From Drechslerella dactyloides (lineage: Eukaryota > Ascomycota > Orbiliomycetes > Orbiliales > Orbiliaceae): 64,000 nucleotides of DNA. This document shows positions 45,715 through 56,095 of this stretch, piece after piece. The stretch is from NCBI GenBank assembly GCA_020064725.1, contig JAGTWJ010000017.1, forward strand, positions 930,001 through 994,000, written 5' to 3'. The notes under the pieces were generated by a model, which saw nothing but the letters and a program-made list of their open reading frames with translations, made no database searches and had not been told where the DNA came from. Every line of letters begins with the position of its first letter. The first letter of the stretch is position 1. A program made the translations under genes and the position numbers.

Positions 45715-47595
45715 CTACTTCCTGCCAAAGATGGCGCTTTCGGTGTCTCCAGCCTCACGTAACCGCACCCACCGGTCCACCACCGCGGGGATCTCCCCAT
45801 CGAGGTGACTCACGACAATCAGCGCCTGGCGGTCCTCCAGCGCCTCTTGTAAATACCGCATACATTTGTCCCGTAACCCCTCGTCCATACCGCTGAACGC
45901 CTCGTCCAGTATCACGATATCCGGCCTCTTGACCACCGCTCGCATGAACAGCGCTAGCCGCTGCATCGACACGCTGCACTCGCCGAACGGCCGCTGCTGC
46001 GCTGTTTCGGAAATGTCAAAGGACTTGAAGATGCTGTCTATCGCTTCCCGCGCGCCGCGTGGCAGTCGTGGGGGTGACAGGAATGTGTCGGCGTGGGCGG
46101 ACTCGACGGCGCGGCGGAGGGTGAGGTTGCGTGGGAAGAACTGGTGGATTTCGGGTGAGGAGTGGCCGATGAGCGACTGCAGTTCGAAGATGGAGATGCC
46201 CGGTGTGCCGCGTGTGGGCAGGCGGGAGCGGCCGAACAGCTTGACGGGCTGGGAGTAGGAGAGCGGGTGGTCCGACGTGATGATTGATAGAAGGGTTGTC
46301 TTCCCGGAGCCTTCGTACAATCACCGTATGTCAGCTGGAGCAAAGTTGTGGTGCTGGGTGGGTGTGTGTACCGTTCGGACCGAAGAGGCCCCACCGCTCC
46401 CCGCGCTTGACGGTCCACGAAAAGTCCTTGAGAATCTCGCGGTCACGGTAGAATATCCTGATCCCATCCATCTCAACCAGCGCGTCGTCGCGAGCTTTCG
46501 CATCGGGGTCCTCCTTTTCCTTTGGACTGTCTATATTGGTGCTCTGGTACACCCGCTCGAGAATGCCGTGGTCCCTTGACGAGTCGCCTATAACGACGCC
46601 CCGTCGTGCGACCTCCGCTATCACGTCGTCTCGCGAACCCATAGCCGCGACTTTTCCGCCCTGCAGGTAGACTATATGCGTCACCCAGTCGGGCAGATGG
46701 TCCTGCGGCCGCTGGGCGAGGACCACCTGGGACGTTATGCTCGTAGCCTCCGGCGACGATATCTTCTCGAGTAAATCCGACAGCTGCTCGACAGACCATG
46801 GATCCAACCCCACTACACTCACACGTCAGTAAACACCATCTCCACCCCATACGCAAGCTGTATAAGGTCGTATAAAAACTCACTGAACGGCTCGTCGAGC
46901 AGGAGGAGGTCCACGCCCTTCAGCAGCGCCTGCGCGATCCGAGCACGCCGTCCCTGCCCGTTACTCAGCGTGCTAACCGGCTGCTCCAGCAGCTTCTCCA
47001 ACCGCAGGCCCGTCGTCACAGCGGTCAGCGGTACCTCCGCCGCTCGCGACGCATCGTGGGCTGCAAAGTCGAAATTGTCAGTGTATAATGGTAAATCCAG
47101 CGCGGTCCTTTCAAGCCACTGGCGGAGCGTCAGATCTGTCGCTCCACGACGCGACTCGTACCTTCACCCACAAAACATCCATCGGTCAGCAAACATGCCC
47201 ATACACACATACTTTTACATAAACTGGTATAGACAGAAGGAAGCAAGATGGTAGCGGGGAGGTAGGTACCGACTGGACATGTACTCTCCGACAACCGGCT
47301 CCCCGAAGGTCCCCCTAGCCCCAAAGTCAACCAACCCAATCGACGAAACGGGGTACTTCCGCTGTATTGTGAGGGCGGGGAACGTCCGTCCCGTCGGCGG
47401 CACGCACAGATGCGACCCCTGCAGCACCTGGAGGAACGTCGACTTGCCGGCGTCGGAAGGGCCGATGATGGACCATCGTTGCGGTCTCGCGGATGCGAGG
47501 GAGGGGATGCTGAAGGATAGGCTGGGGAAGAAGGCCGGGCCGGCGGGCGTGCGGTGGAACGTCGAGTTGACGATTCTGACGATTGGCGATGTCAT
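45715..47595 (-). CDS. Soluble twin-cassette ABC ATPase (ModF/PhrA-like; yeast YDR061W type)
   Basis: Four exons: 47595..47270, 47161..46884, 46812..46372 and 46310..45715, giving 546 residues in frame with introns of 108, 71 and 61 nt. No membrane segments. Cassette 1 has Walker A GPSDAGKST, signature LSNGQGRRARIA and Walker B LLLLDEPFMGLDP (the Met and Gly come from the exon 2/3 join). Cassette 2 has Walker A GPNGSGKTTLL (also made by a splice join) and Walker B IVILDEAFSGMDE with switch His in VVSHLD. Its signature is degenerate (ECSVSMQR in place of LSGGQ). The architecture matches the fungal soluble ABC proteins related to bacterial ModF and to yeast YDR061W, whose function is poorly known. 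It converges with the PARG gene, with only 44 bp between the two stop codons. Confidence 0.9.
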
Positions 47596-48594
47596 GTCGT
47601 GTATTTCTGGATCTAGAGCCGTCTTTGTATGTTAATCATACGCTGCTGAACTTGGAGACTCAGTTGTGGGGGTCGGAGGTCGCCGTGTACTTACGAGTTC
47701 CTGTTCAACGCCTTTGGTAGCCACCGGGGAAGGAAACTGACATCTTGCGGTCCTGCGGTTATTTATACCGGCGAGTTTCGCGTTCGACGGTCAAGATGTG
47801 AACCGGTACCGGTGGTGAATGGAGAGGCTCGCGGAGCCGGAGCGGCCTCCGTCGCTAACGCTAATTCAACAACATGCAACACAAAATGCGGGAGTGCGGC
47901 AGGACGGTATATACGAGCACTGCATCCCGTATGCATAACGGCATGCCGGCAGGTAAGTTATTTGGGCAGAGAGAGCGGGCTATGATCGCTTTGGGGTGTA
48001 TAAACGCGGGACTGATTTTGTGTCTGTTGGGCTTATATATGATGGAGGTAGACAGGTTCGTATAGACGTGAGCCGTCTCTACGCTGCTGAGTTATCATCA
48101 GAATGGATGGTGTGGCATGGAAGCTGTGGGTATGTATTACGATATACTGATGGAAATTGGATGTATGAACAGATGGATGTGTACAGGAGAGTGTAAAAGA
48201 GAGTAAGGAACCAGATGGGAGGCGGTTGACTCTGGAAGTTTAGCTAAGTTTGTAAATTTTGTGGAGGATGCTAGTGTCAGCTGCTTGTGGATTGAACATG
48301 CTGCAGCTTTATGTGCTCTTCTGAAACAATTGTATGTTGTATGAAGCTTTGAACAGCCAGTTAGTTTGTCGGTTTGCCGGTTTGCCGGTTTGTCAGGCAG
48401 TTTGAGGCTTTCACGATGTTTGGTGATAGCAGCCATCGCAGCTCCAAAAAGGGAATGCTTCACCATACTTTGCAAAAAAGAATGTCAAAAAGAATCCACA
48501 CCTAAAAAAAATATCCTCCACCCAAATAAATAAAGCCCCCCAGCCCTAGGAGCTATTAAAAAGAATGGATGGAGATGTAAAGCAAAAAACTAAC

Positions 48595-48622
48595 TACCTA
48601 TCTACCTATCTACCTATCTACT
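48595..48622 (+). repeat. CTACCTAT microsatellite
   Basis: TACCTATCTACCTATCTACC-type repeats of the tetramers CTAC and CTAT. Confidence 0.75.
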
Positions 48623-48795
48623 GCTATCTAATTTCCTCCTCTTGCGGGCGGCGGGCGGCGGCGGGGTCCCCGGTTGTCGACTTCGGGCCGGGTGGCCAAT
48701 GTCCAGTTCTCCTTCCCGTCGGATGCCGTTGGACTGCGCGAGCAGAGCGCGCATGGCGGGACTCGAACTGCCTGCATGCGGTGGGAGTGCTGCTT

Positions 48796-48851
48796 ATTCA
48801 GCGTCCCCCTCGCCCGCCTTGTTGAAAGGCAGGCGGGGCTGGATGCTGAAT
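48796..48851. other. 56-nt GC-rich hairpin
   Basis: ATTCAGC at 48796-48802 pairs with GCTGAAT at 48845-48851. Inside, CCCCTCGCCCGCCTT faces AAGGCAGGCGGGG around a small GTTGA loop with few mismatches. The sequence lies near a tRNA-like GACTCGAAC word at 48763 but does not fold as a tRNA. It may be a structured RNA or the remains of an inverted repeat. Confidence 0.5.
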
Positions 48852-49643
48852 CTCCCGTCAGACGGACGATTTGGTTAGCATTATTGATGAACAATGGCGA
48901 ATATATACCGGTGGCGCAATTGCTGGCTTATGTAAGGGATTGTATGGGGATTCTGCGGTGGATTTGACTCCCATCTGTTCCTCCCTCTTGTACAGAAGAC
49001 CCGATGTTTTGATGGGTCGTTATGTGATATTTTCGAATGCTGAGATAACGCTCTTATTGATGGTATCAATCTTTGATTGTTATTATGTCGTATACGCGCT
49101 GAATTCATGGATTTAATAAGGTGGGCCACTATATATAGATTCATGGATAACTAGATAGTTGAGTTTCGAGAAGAGTCAATTGTATCTGGTGGCCGGTGGC
49201 ACGACGGTCGGCCTCAACTACGACAATTCCCCAGCTTGCAACCTCAACTTCTATTACTACGACACCAACCCTCGCTTTGGCGACTCTTATGTTCCTGTCT
49301 AACTCAAATCCTTCAGCAGGCTTCTGCTCTCATAAAATACGGTTAGTGATGTGCATGCACCTCGCTCGAGCTAACTTTAAGTTGACTATTCTGATTGTTT
49401 TGCACCAGATGCATCATAGGATCATACAACATACAGCTACGCAGATGGACTATACGCGAGTGGATCACTCTGTCATGAATAGAGGGTATACAAACGCTGC
49501 TTAGTTTCTACGATACGATGGTTGGTGCCGGCGAATCAGGAGCTTCTAGCACATATATATTTTGCTACATACATGCACCGACGCGAAAAATACCCCCAAA
49601 CAGGCGAACAGCAAAATATATACGAGAATGGCAGAAACAATTT

Positions 49644-50428
49644 TCAATCCAGAGAAGCAGGCTCGTATGGTGCCTCGGCCTGAGGTGTTATCCTCGCCAG
49701 GTGCCTCCGATGGCCATCAAACCAATCCAGGATGGCAGAATGGAACGTCACGCTAGTAATCATACAACAGTCAGTACTCACTTATTCACAATAGGGAGCA
49801 GCTGCTTACCGGTTATCCCAGTCGACGAGCGACTTTACTCGGTAAAGATTGTTGAGAGGTAAGGTGGACGGACGTACACTGCGGGTTGACGAAGAGCGCC
49901 TTCTCCTTGGTGACAGGATGCTCCCGAACGACCGGATGAACACTGGTAATCGGCTCCCGACGCACGATACCGCCGCGAGAAAGGCTCCCGACCGCCTGCT
50001 CGTGTGCGGAATGGGCGGCCTTGAGTCCATGCAGCCGCTTGCGAAACTCGGGCGACAGACGGTTGTACGCTTGCGCCAGATTCGCGAAGAGCGTGTCGCC
50101 ACCCGTCAGCGGCCCGTCGAGGAGGTAGAGGGAGGTTGTGCCGGGTGGTTGTTTCTCGTAGGTTACATCTGAGTGCCAGGTTAGACTGTTGGAATGCTCC
50201 TTTAGGAAATCCTGGGCGCTGGTGTCATCGACGCTGCGGTGGACGAGGTGTACTTCCGGATCTGGGGGTGCGATGGTTAGCTGTTTACGATTCGATGGGA
50301 ACCGAGTGGAATAGACCTACGGCCTTCGGGGCCACCGGATGTCGGGTGGATGTGGTGGCGGCCAAAGTAGCTGCCAAAGTCCAGCGCCTGCTGGATCGGA
50401 AGGTCTGCGAAGTCTTGATTCCGGAAGG
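49644..50428 (-). pseudogene. TauD/TfdA-family alpha-ketoglutarate dioxygenase, truncated and internally deleted
   Basis: Coding blocks on the minus strand: 50428..50321, then 50261 to about 49878, a short piece 49833..49810, and 49752..49644 ending in TGA. The introns 50320..50262 and 49809..49753 have CTAAC or CTGAC branch sites. The protein uses Fe(II) and 2-oxoglutarate. Visible landmarks are FRNQDFADLPIQQALDFGSY, FGRHHIHPTSGGPEG, SLTWHSDVTYEKQPPG (iron-binding H-x-D), LYLLDGPLTGGDTLFANLAQ, VHPVVREHPVTKEKALFVNP, VDWDNRVTFHSAILDWFDGH (third His) and RRHLARITPQAEAPYE (2-oxoglutarate Arg). Missing are the usual 90 or so N-terminal residues and about 45 residues between FVNPQ and VDWDNR. I therefore call it a decayed gene, although an unseen upstream exon cannot be excluded. 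Confidence 0.82.
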
Positions 50429-52061
50429 CTGTATTCAGTTTGTTAGACCAGGTCTAGTCTATACGGTGTCGGCAATAGAGTCCTGATCGCAATTACGGTC
50501 TACAATCTATTCATGCTCCTAGCCGCCAGATTCTACTATATCCGGAAAAACAAGTATGTCGAGCCTCTACAGTAACATAAAGAACTTACAGTGTATGCGA
50601 ATGCTACCGATTGCTGATAGGCGACGGTCCGCGATATGGGATGAGATGACGACAGAGGAGAAGTGGGAATACCCGCAGACTACGACCGATAAAGGGAACA
50701 AGCGGCTAGATTTTAGATTCGCTGTATGATCTATGTCTGCTGCTACGATTAGAAGTCCTCAAGTTCGAGATCATTCTCCGATGGTGAAATTGGCCTTGTA
50801 AGGAAAGTACGAAACCAAAATTTAGAGCGAATACGATTATACCCACGGGAGACGATAGTTCTAGCACATGGCTTGGGCCATCACGGTGTGCAACAGCTCA
50901 CGAGTTTAGAATCGGGTTGAAGATAGCCAATATTTAAGCTTATAATCCATGCAACTGTGCAACCGTGGCAAGGAAGGGATTGGTTTGCGAGACCAGTGCA
51001 ACCGGATTTTCAGGAAGTGTGCGATACGCATCTGCCAGCTACGTAGCGCTACCAAAGTTGGTAGAAACAGTGGATGGCTGTTTTTCATCAGCAGACCTCT
51101 ATATGTGTCTTATTCTGGCTTCAGTCTTGCGGCAGTATACGTATTGCAGGAGAGGGTTCAAAGCTAAAGATGCCCGAGGCGCTAGGGTGCTAGAGTGTGG
51201 TCGTCAGCACATCAGTAGAACCGCGAAACCAGACTCTGGTTTGAGCAAAACTTCAATCACCAATTTCCGATCCACACACCTCTCCTTCCATTTACAAAGT
51301 GAGTAATATAGCTCGCGAAATACGTACGAGAAATTCCAAGAGCGCGATATCGAGGTATCTACTGCTTGTTGTTCGCGGTTGAGATTTTTCAGTTATATGG
51401 CCACGAAAATGCGTAGCTGCGGTGCTGGTAAAGTGGTCGGAAAAGTCAAACCGGATTCCGGTTTACAAATTTCGAGGGTCAGCTCCCAGCCTCCACCCGT
51501 CTATCCCTATGCTTGAAAAATGCAGCATTCGATTTGTGAAATACGTACGAGGAGATCCAGCGGCATAGTATCAAAATTCTCACCGAATTGTAGTCCTGAT
51601 CAGGAATCTTTATATTTCGCATTTGCCTAACAAATTCGCTGGCGCAGGCCCACACATGTTGCGTGCGTTGATATCACTACACCTGCGAATAACATACGAT
51701 AGTTCAAGCTCAAGCAAGGTATCGCCCAAGTTCATCTCAAGCACTGTGTAGGTACAAAGCGGATACTCTCTCCGTCTTGTTCGAAACTAACGGTAGACCA
51801 GAAATCTTGGCACATTCAGCTTTCGACCTGATGCGGCAAGCCAGATCAGCCCCCAGATTGTTTTCAGCTAGTCGAGCAGTTAATCAAGTCGCCGGAAGAT
51901 AGCACCCCGAGATACTCCGAATATTCAACGAAGGGCTTATGTTCAAATGAAGATCACGATGGCGTGGGAGATACACATATCAGGGATAGATGAGCGAAGG
52001 TAGATTCGTGTGAGCTCATATTCGAAGAGGCCAATACGGTTCTCTTGGAAGCCGGTGCTAT
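50429..52061. other. Intergenic region with a weak tandem duplication
   Basis: About 1.6 kb. At about 51225-51370 and 51445-51600 two diverged copies of one block follow each other. Each begins with an inverted-repeat word (AAACCAGACTCTGGTTT, AAACCGGATTCCGGTTT) and later contains GAAATACGTACGAG. No gene or missing dioxygenase N-terminus was found. Confidence 0.45.
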
Positions 52062-52727
52062 TCAAACTTTGAGCGCCGTATGGACGTATTCCTGGCGAAA
52101 CGGATTCGCATCAACCTCCGGACTGCGGTTCAGCGCGGTCCACTTCGGCTATTATCGCGGCGTTAGAGTCAATTGTGAGAAGAGAACAAATTATAAAGGC
52201 CTTACCTCATCTTTAAAGAGTCGCATCGCCTTGATGTACTGCCATCCCGTGGATTAGTATACCTCATTAACTATGCTCGCTCACTGAGGAGATAAAACGT
52301 AGGGACGCACGTTCTTGGTATCCGTTGTGAACCGATGGTATATCCCTGCCGGCAGAATGATCAAGTCCCCAGCCTCCATCGCTATCCTCACCCACCGCTC
52401 CTCAACAGTGCCCGGCGTCCCAGCTCGAACATCAAAGAATCCGCTACCGTCGAGAATGTACCGGATCTCTTCGTCTTCGTGAAGATGCTCGTCGAAGAAC
52501 ATCTTGACCTTAGACTCGTAGATGTCGCCCATAGCATCAGGCGAGACGGTGATGACGTCGCGGTTCTTGTAGCTGCGGTCCTTGGCTATCTGATCGACGG
52601 AGGCGACGTCCGGGTAGTGTCCGGCGATGATGGAGAGGTCCGAGAGGAGGCTCTCGGGGACCTGGTCGGAGGACTTGTGGGGCTCGCGCTGGTCGCCGGG
52701 GAGGGCGTCGAAGTAGTAGATCTTCAT
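52062..52727 (-). CDS. Acireductone dioxygenase (methionine salvage)
   Basis: Three exons: 52727..52311, 52238..52206 (33 nt) and 52148..52062, giving 178 residues. Introns of 72 and 57 nt have GTGCGT and GTAAGG donors. The enzyme oxidises the acireductone intermediate of the methionine salvage cycle to formate and the 2-oxo acid precursor of methionine. Landmarks: YYFDALPGDQREPH, SYKNRDVITVSPDAMGDIYE, KVKMFFDEHLHEDEEIRYI and GIYHRFTTDTKN. EHLHEDEE holds the H-x-H-x3-E metal ligands and GIYHRFT supplies the fourth His. The small second exon encodes YIKAMRLFKDE and the third PKWTALNRSPEVDANPFRQE, which complete the usual C-terminus. Read without splicing, the frame would end early. All metal ligands are present, so the gene should be active. 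It is probably cytosolic or nuclear. Confidence 0.95.
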
Positions 52728-53351
52728 CTCGGCGGTGTCGGGTAGAGTTACTGCGAGCGCACCAGCGGCGAGAGTTATATCGAGTTGGATTCTGCAAGGA
52801 CGAGGTCTGAATCAATTATCGAGTATGCTTGCTCTGAAAGTAGTAGGCGGGGTTTATATGAGGGGTAGATGTCCAGACAGAAGAAACCGTTAGCAGTCGC
52901 AACTGGCCGCTGTGAGAAATTGCGCGATTTGATACCGCAGCCTAATATTTCCATGGGTTCGCCCACGTTGTCGCCGAAAACGTCAATCGATCGATGGGCT
53001 GGCTCGCTTCGGCTGTAGAACGTTACGCAACACGCAAGCTAGCGCTGACGTCTTATTACGGGCATCGATACGATGTGACCTTGGAAACAGGTCGCAATCC
53101 CTGCATCATATTCGTCGTGCATTGCAAGCTTCGTGATTGGTTCAGTCCTTATTCGCGAGCGGTGCTTTCGGCGAAATTTTATCACGGAGATATATACTTA
53201 AGTATATAGGTGTTTATAAATATAGCTTATACGCGGAGCTAGTGGAGGTGATCAAGTGAAGAATTTTGTTCCATTCTAGAGCACTCCTCGTAGCATCACG
53301 ATCGTGCTAAAATTGAAGACGGGTTCAAAAAAATAGGAGGGTATTGGAATA
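52728..53351. promoter_or_regulatory. Upstream region of the acireductone dioxygenase gene
   Basis: About 620 bp between the ADI-type gene start and the 3' end of the F-box gene. It probably holds the dioxygenase promoter. No specific element is seen. Confidence 0.35.
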
Positions 53352-55196
53352 TTACATTTCCAACGGTATGGGATAGAAATTGTCAGCTTCCTGCGCATGT
53401 GCCCGTCGAATTGCAGCCTTATCTCTGAGCTTCCATAGCCCGATAACCTCATCCCGGATCAGCTTCATCTCCGCCACCGGCACAATTTCAATACTGAGTC
53501 TCCCCACCACATCACTACGCCATCCTTCTCCAGTCCACCTGGTATCTTGCACACAATCTCTCATATCCCTCACCAGGCGAAGAAAGCGCAGGATCCCAGT
53601 TCCGCACCACGCATCCATCTTGGGCGGTCCGGTGTACCCCCTTAGATTGTATTTGAGCGTCCTGAGACTTGGCAGGGTAGCCGCAATGTCGATCGCCTCC
53701 TGAATCCCATGTGATGATGCGCTGCCCATTTGTAAAAACTCCAGGCGGTCGCACAGCGCCAACGATCTTCGCGCTTCTTCCCTTTTGATGCCCCAGGGTT
53801 CCACAGCATTGAGTTGTCGTGCCGTTTCGTGTTGCTCGTCTCGGTTCGGGCCATCTCCACTGCGGGTGTGATCGCTACCGGGGAATATGGTCAGCGACCT
53901 AAGTGTCGACTTGTGGGCTGGAATGACCTTCTGCCACAAGATGTTCACGAATGTCTCCACATTGACATGCTCCTCTCGACAGGAGTCTCCGGTCGATAGG
54001 TTGGAGCACCCATATGGCGCGAATCGGATGCGCAGGGTTTCGATTGTATCTCGGTAGGAGAGCAGATAGTCCAACAACTCGGGGGTCTGAGTGTAGACAT
54101 CCACATGACGAAGGGCGACCTTATTGGATAGCAGTGCGGCCCATATGGCACCTGCATGTGCAATCCCGGTTGCTCTCGACCCGCGGATCGTCAAACTCTG
54201 CAACTCGGACAAAAACCTCGGTACGATGTGGTTGAAGACAGGAGCTCTATCAAATTGATGGTTGATGTTTAGCGACTTTAGTTTGAACGGTACTGTCTGA
54301 GCATTGAAAAAATCGATGACGCTGGCGCCAATCGTGGCGATAGATGCGAAGGTGAGGTGTTTTAGTTGAGGAAGGTACGTGAACGGGCAGCTTGTCTCTC
54401 CATTGGATAGGAATACATCAAGACTGGTCAAGTTGGTGAAGACTTTGAATGCCGCAAAGGTTGTTTCCGATAGGTTCAGATCACATTTCCAGGCGAAAAG
54501 TCCGACTTCCAGGCTAGTAACCTTCCTAGCCAGAGGCGACAGGTCGAGGTCGCTAGCTAGGCTACTGCAAGCTTTGTCCCATTTTATCATCTGGACCTTC
54601 TTCAAGCTGCATATGAAGTTCTGAACGATCATAAGGTGTCCACGTGGATATGTCCACAGAACCATGAGCCCATCGTCGCCGTACGCATAGTCGCCGGGAG
54701 CTTCACTGAGCTTATCATATACTGGCTCCTGTTTCACGGTGAGCTCATGTACGTTCTCAGCCAAGAACTGCAGGTTCTCGAGACACTTCAGCTCTTCGAT
54801 TTTATGCGGTGCTTTCCGTCGGTCGAATGACACATGCAAAGCCCCCTCGTCGAGGAGAGGAAAATGAAGGACGAGTTTTCGGAATAGCAGCGGCACTGAA
54901 ATCCCGTTCGCCGCGGAACTCGAAAGCCGCAACCTTTTCAAAGTTTCATTGTCCAACTATAATCAAGGGCCAATCAGCAGTGTTCCTATGGTAAAACCAT
55001 CTGGTGCATCGGCCGTAACCCAAGATGCTCGACCACAAGGCTTAGGAAAGTAGAGAAATCACGATGTGTTGTTTGTGGTGACTCGCAACTGGACCGTGAT
55101 GACGTGACGCTTGATCGCGTCAGGAGCGCTCACCAGTTCGAATATTCCCTGGAGGATCTCGACAGGGAGGTCCAGCAATGAGGTCCTGCTCTCCAT
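53352..55196 (-). CDS. F-box / leucine-rich-repeat-like protein
   Basis: Two exons: 55196..55134 (63 nt, ATG) and 54956..53352, separated by a 177-nt intron (GTGAGC donor, TTATAG acceptor). The protein is 555 residues. Exon 1 alone supplies the start of the F-box: RTSLLDLPVEILQGIFEL joins in frame to LDNETLKRLRLSSSAANGIS and VPLLFRKLVL, which complete it. The rest consists of irregular leucine-rich segments (KVTSLEVGLFAWKC, FTNLTSLDVFL, LPQLKHLTFAS, ELQSLTIRGS, ALRHVDVYTQ, LPSLRTLKYNL). F-box proteins of this layout recruit substrates to SCF ubiquitin ligases through Skp1; large, fast-evolving families are common in filamentous fungi. No target can be inferred. The second exon has no ATG near its beginning, which supports the two-exon model. 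Confidence 0.85.
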
Positions 55197-56095
55197 CTTT
55201 TAGACTGTTATAAGGTGGCGTGATCTCCAGAGTACTGCTGTCTTTTGCTATCAACCCAGCTGTGCGAAACAGGAAGCAGGCGCAGGGAGGAAGAATGAGT
55301 GGAAAGGCGCGAGGTGTAACGGGGCATTGTGGAACACGACAGAAGCAGCCTCGTTTAACGTCAGAGGCGCGGCAATACTTACCCAAAAACAAAGCACCTT
55401 TTTTGGAGCCTTATATCTGTCTTTTGACCTGCGCCAAGTGTTTGTATGGAGTCTTTGCTGTTTTCTGGTCGATAGTAAACGTAACGGGGTGCACCGTTGC
55501 TATCGACCGGTTCCAATCTCAGCATGCAAGAGGTACCATTTCCGGTCGGTACTTGCATGACTGCATGAAATACGTGGGATCTCGGTATCGCTTTGCACCG
55601 GTACCGGGCATTGTCAGCAGCGGACGCAGGGCGCGCGCACACACGGATACAGGCTCCGTTTGGGGTAAGTAACCGGGCTAGACATCAGACATATGTTTCT
55701 ATGTACATATGTACACTCTGACAAATAATGAACTGTTCTTGTAGTTTTCATCCGCTCTATTTATTTCCGTATAGCCGGCCGTTGGCCAATTGGTTACTGA
55801 CCGCTGCGTTTAATTACGCGTGGCATCCTGTCACGACAATACAAATTACACGAACGTTTGAATCTACTAAGTTTGTAGTTATACATTAGACATACATTGA
55901 AAATGGCAGCCGTACCTAGGCGTATAAGAAGTATGCAAGTATCCTACAGGTTGCTAATCAACCTAGGCCCACAAGAAAGTCCTAAAAATACATTAGTCGT
56001 ATTATTCTCCTTCGATCCTATGTTCCAAGCGGGGAGTCTTCTGATTGCCAGTAAAAGTGATAAATCCGTGGCCGTGCCGGAGAATAATAAATGGC
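55197..56095. other. Intergenic region
   Basis: About 900 bp between the F-box gene start and the 3' end of the adhesin gene. An open plus-strand frame at 55220-55672 lacks homology and an obvious signal and is not called. The right half is AT-rich. Confidence 0.4.

Larger units (their letters stand above)
47596..49643. other. Intergenic region
   Basis: About 2 kb between the ABC gene start and the dioxygenase remnant. It contains a four-copy CTAC/CTAT microsatellite near 48595-48620, a long hairpin at 48796-48851 (separate entry) and AT-rich sequence around 48.9-49.2 kb. No gene supported. Confidence 0.5.

Noticed and set aside
48628..48894. Possible tRNA around GACTCGAAC at 48763
   Set aside because: The T-arm word lacks a complementary stem and no acceptor or anticodon stem can be built on either strand; the structure there is a simple hairpin.
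55220..55672. 150-codon plus-strand frame between F-box and adhesin genes
   Set aside because: No ATG in good context at its start, no domain, and it overlaps the region just upstream of the F-box gene's first exon.
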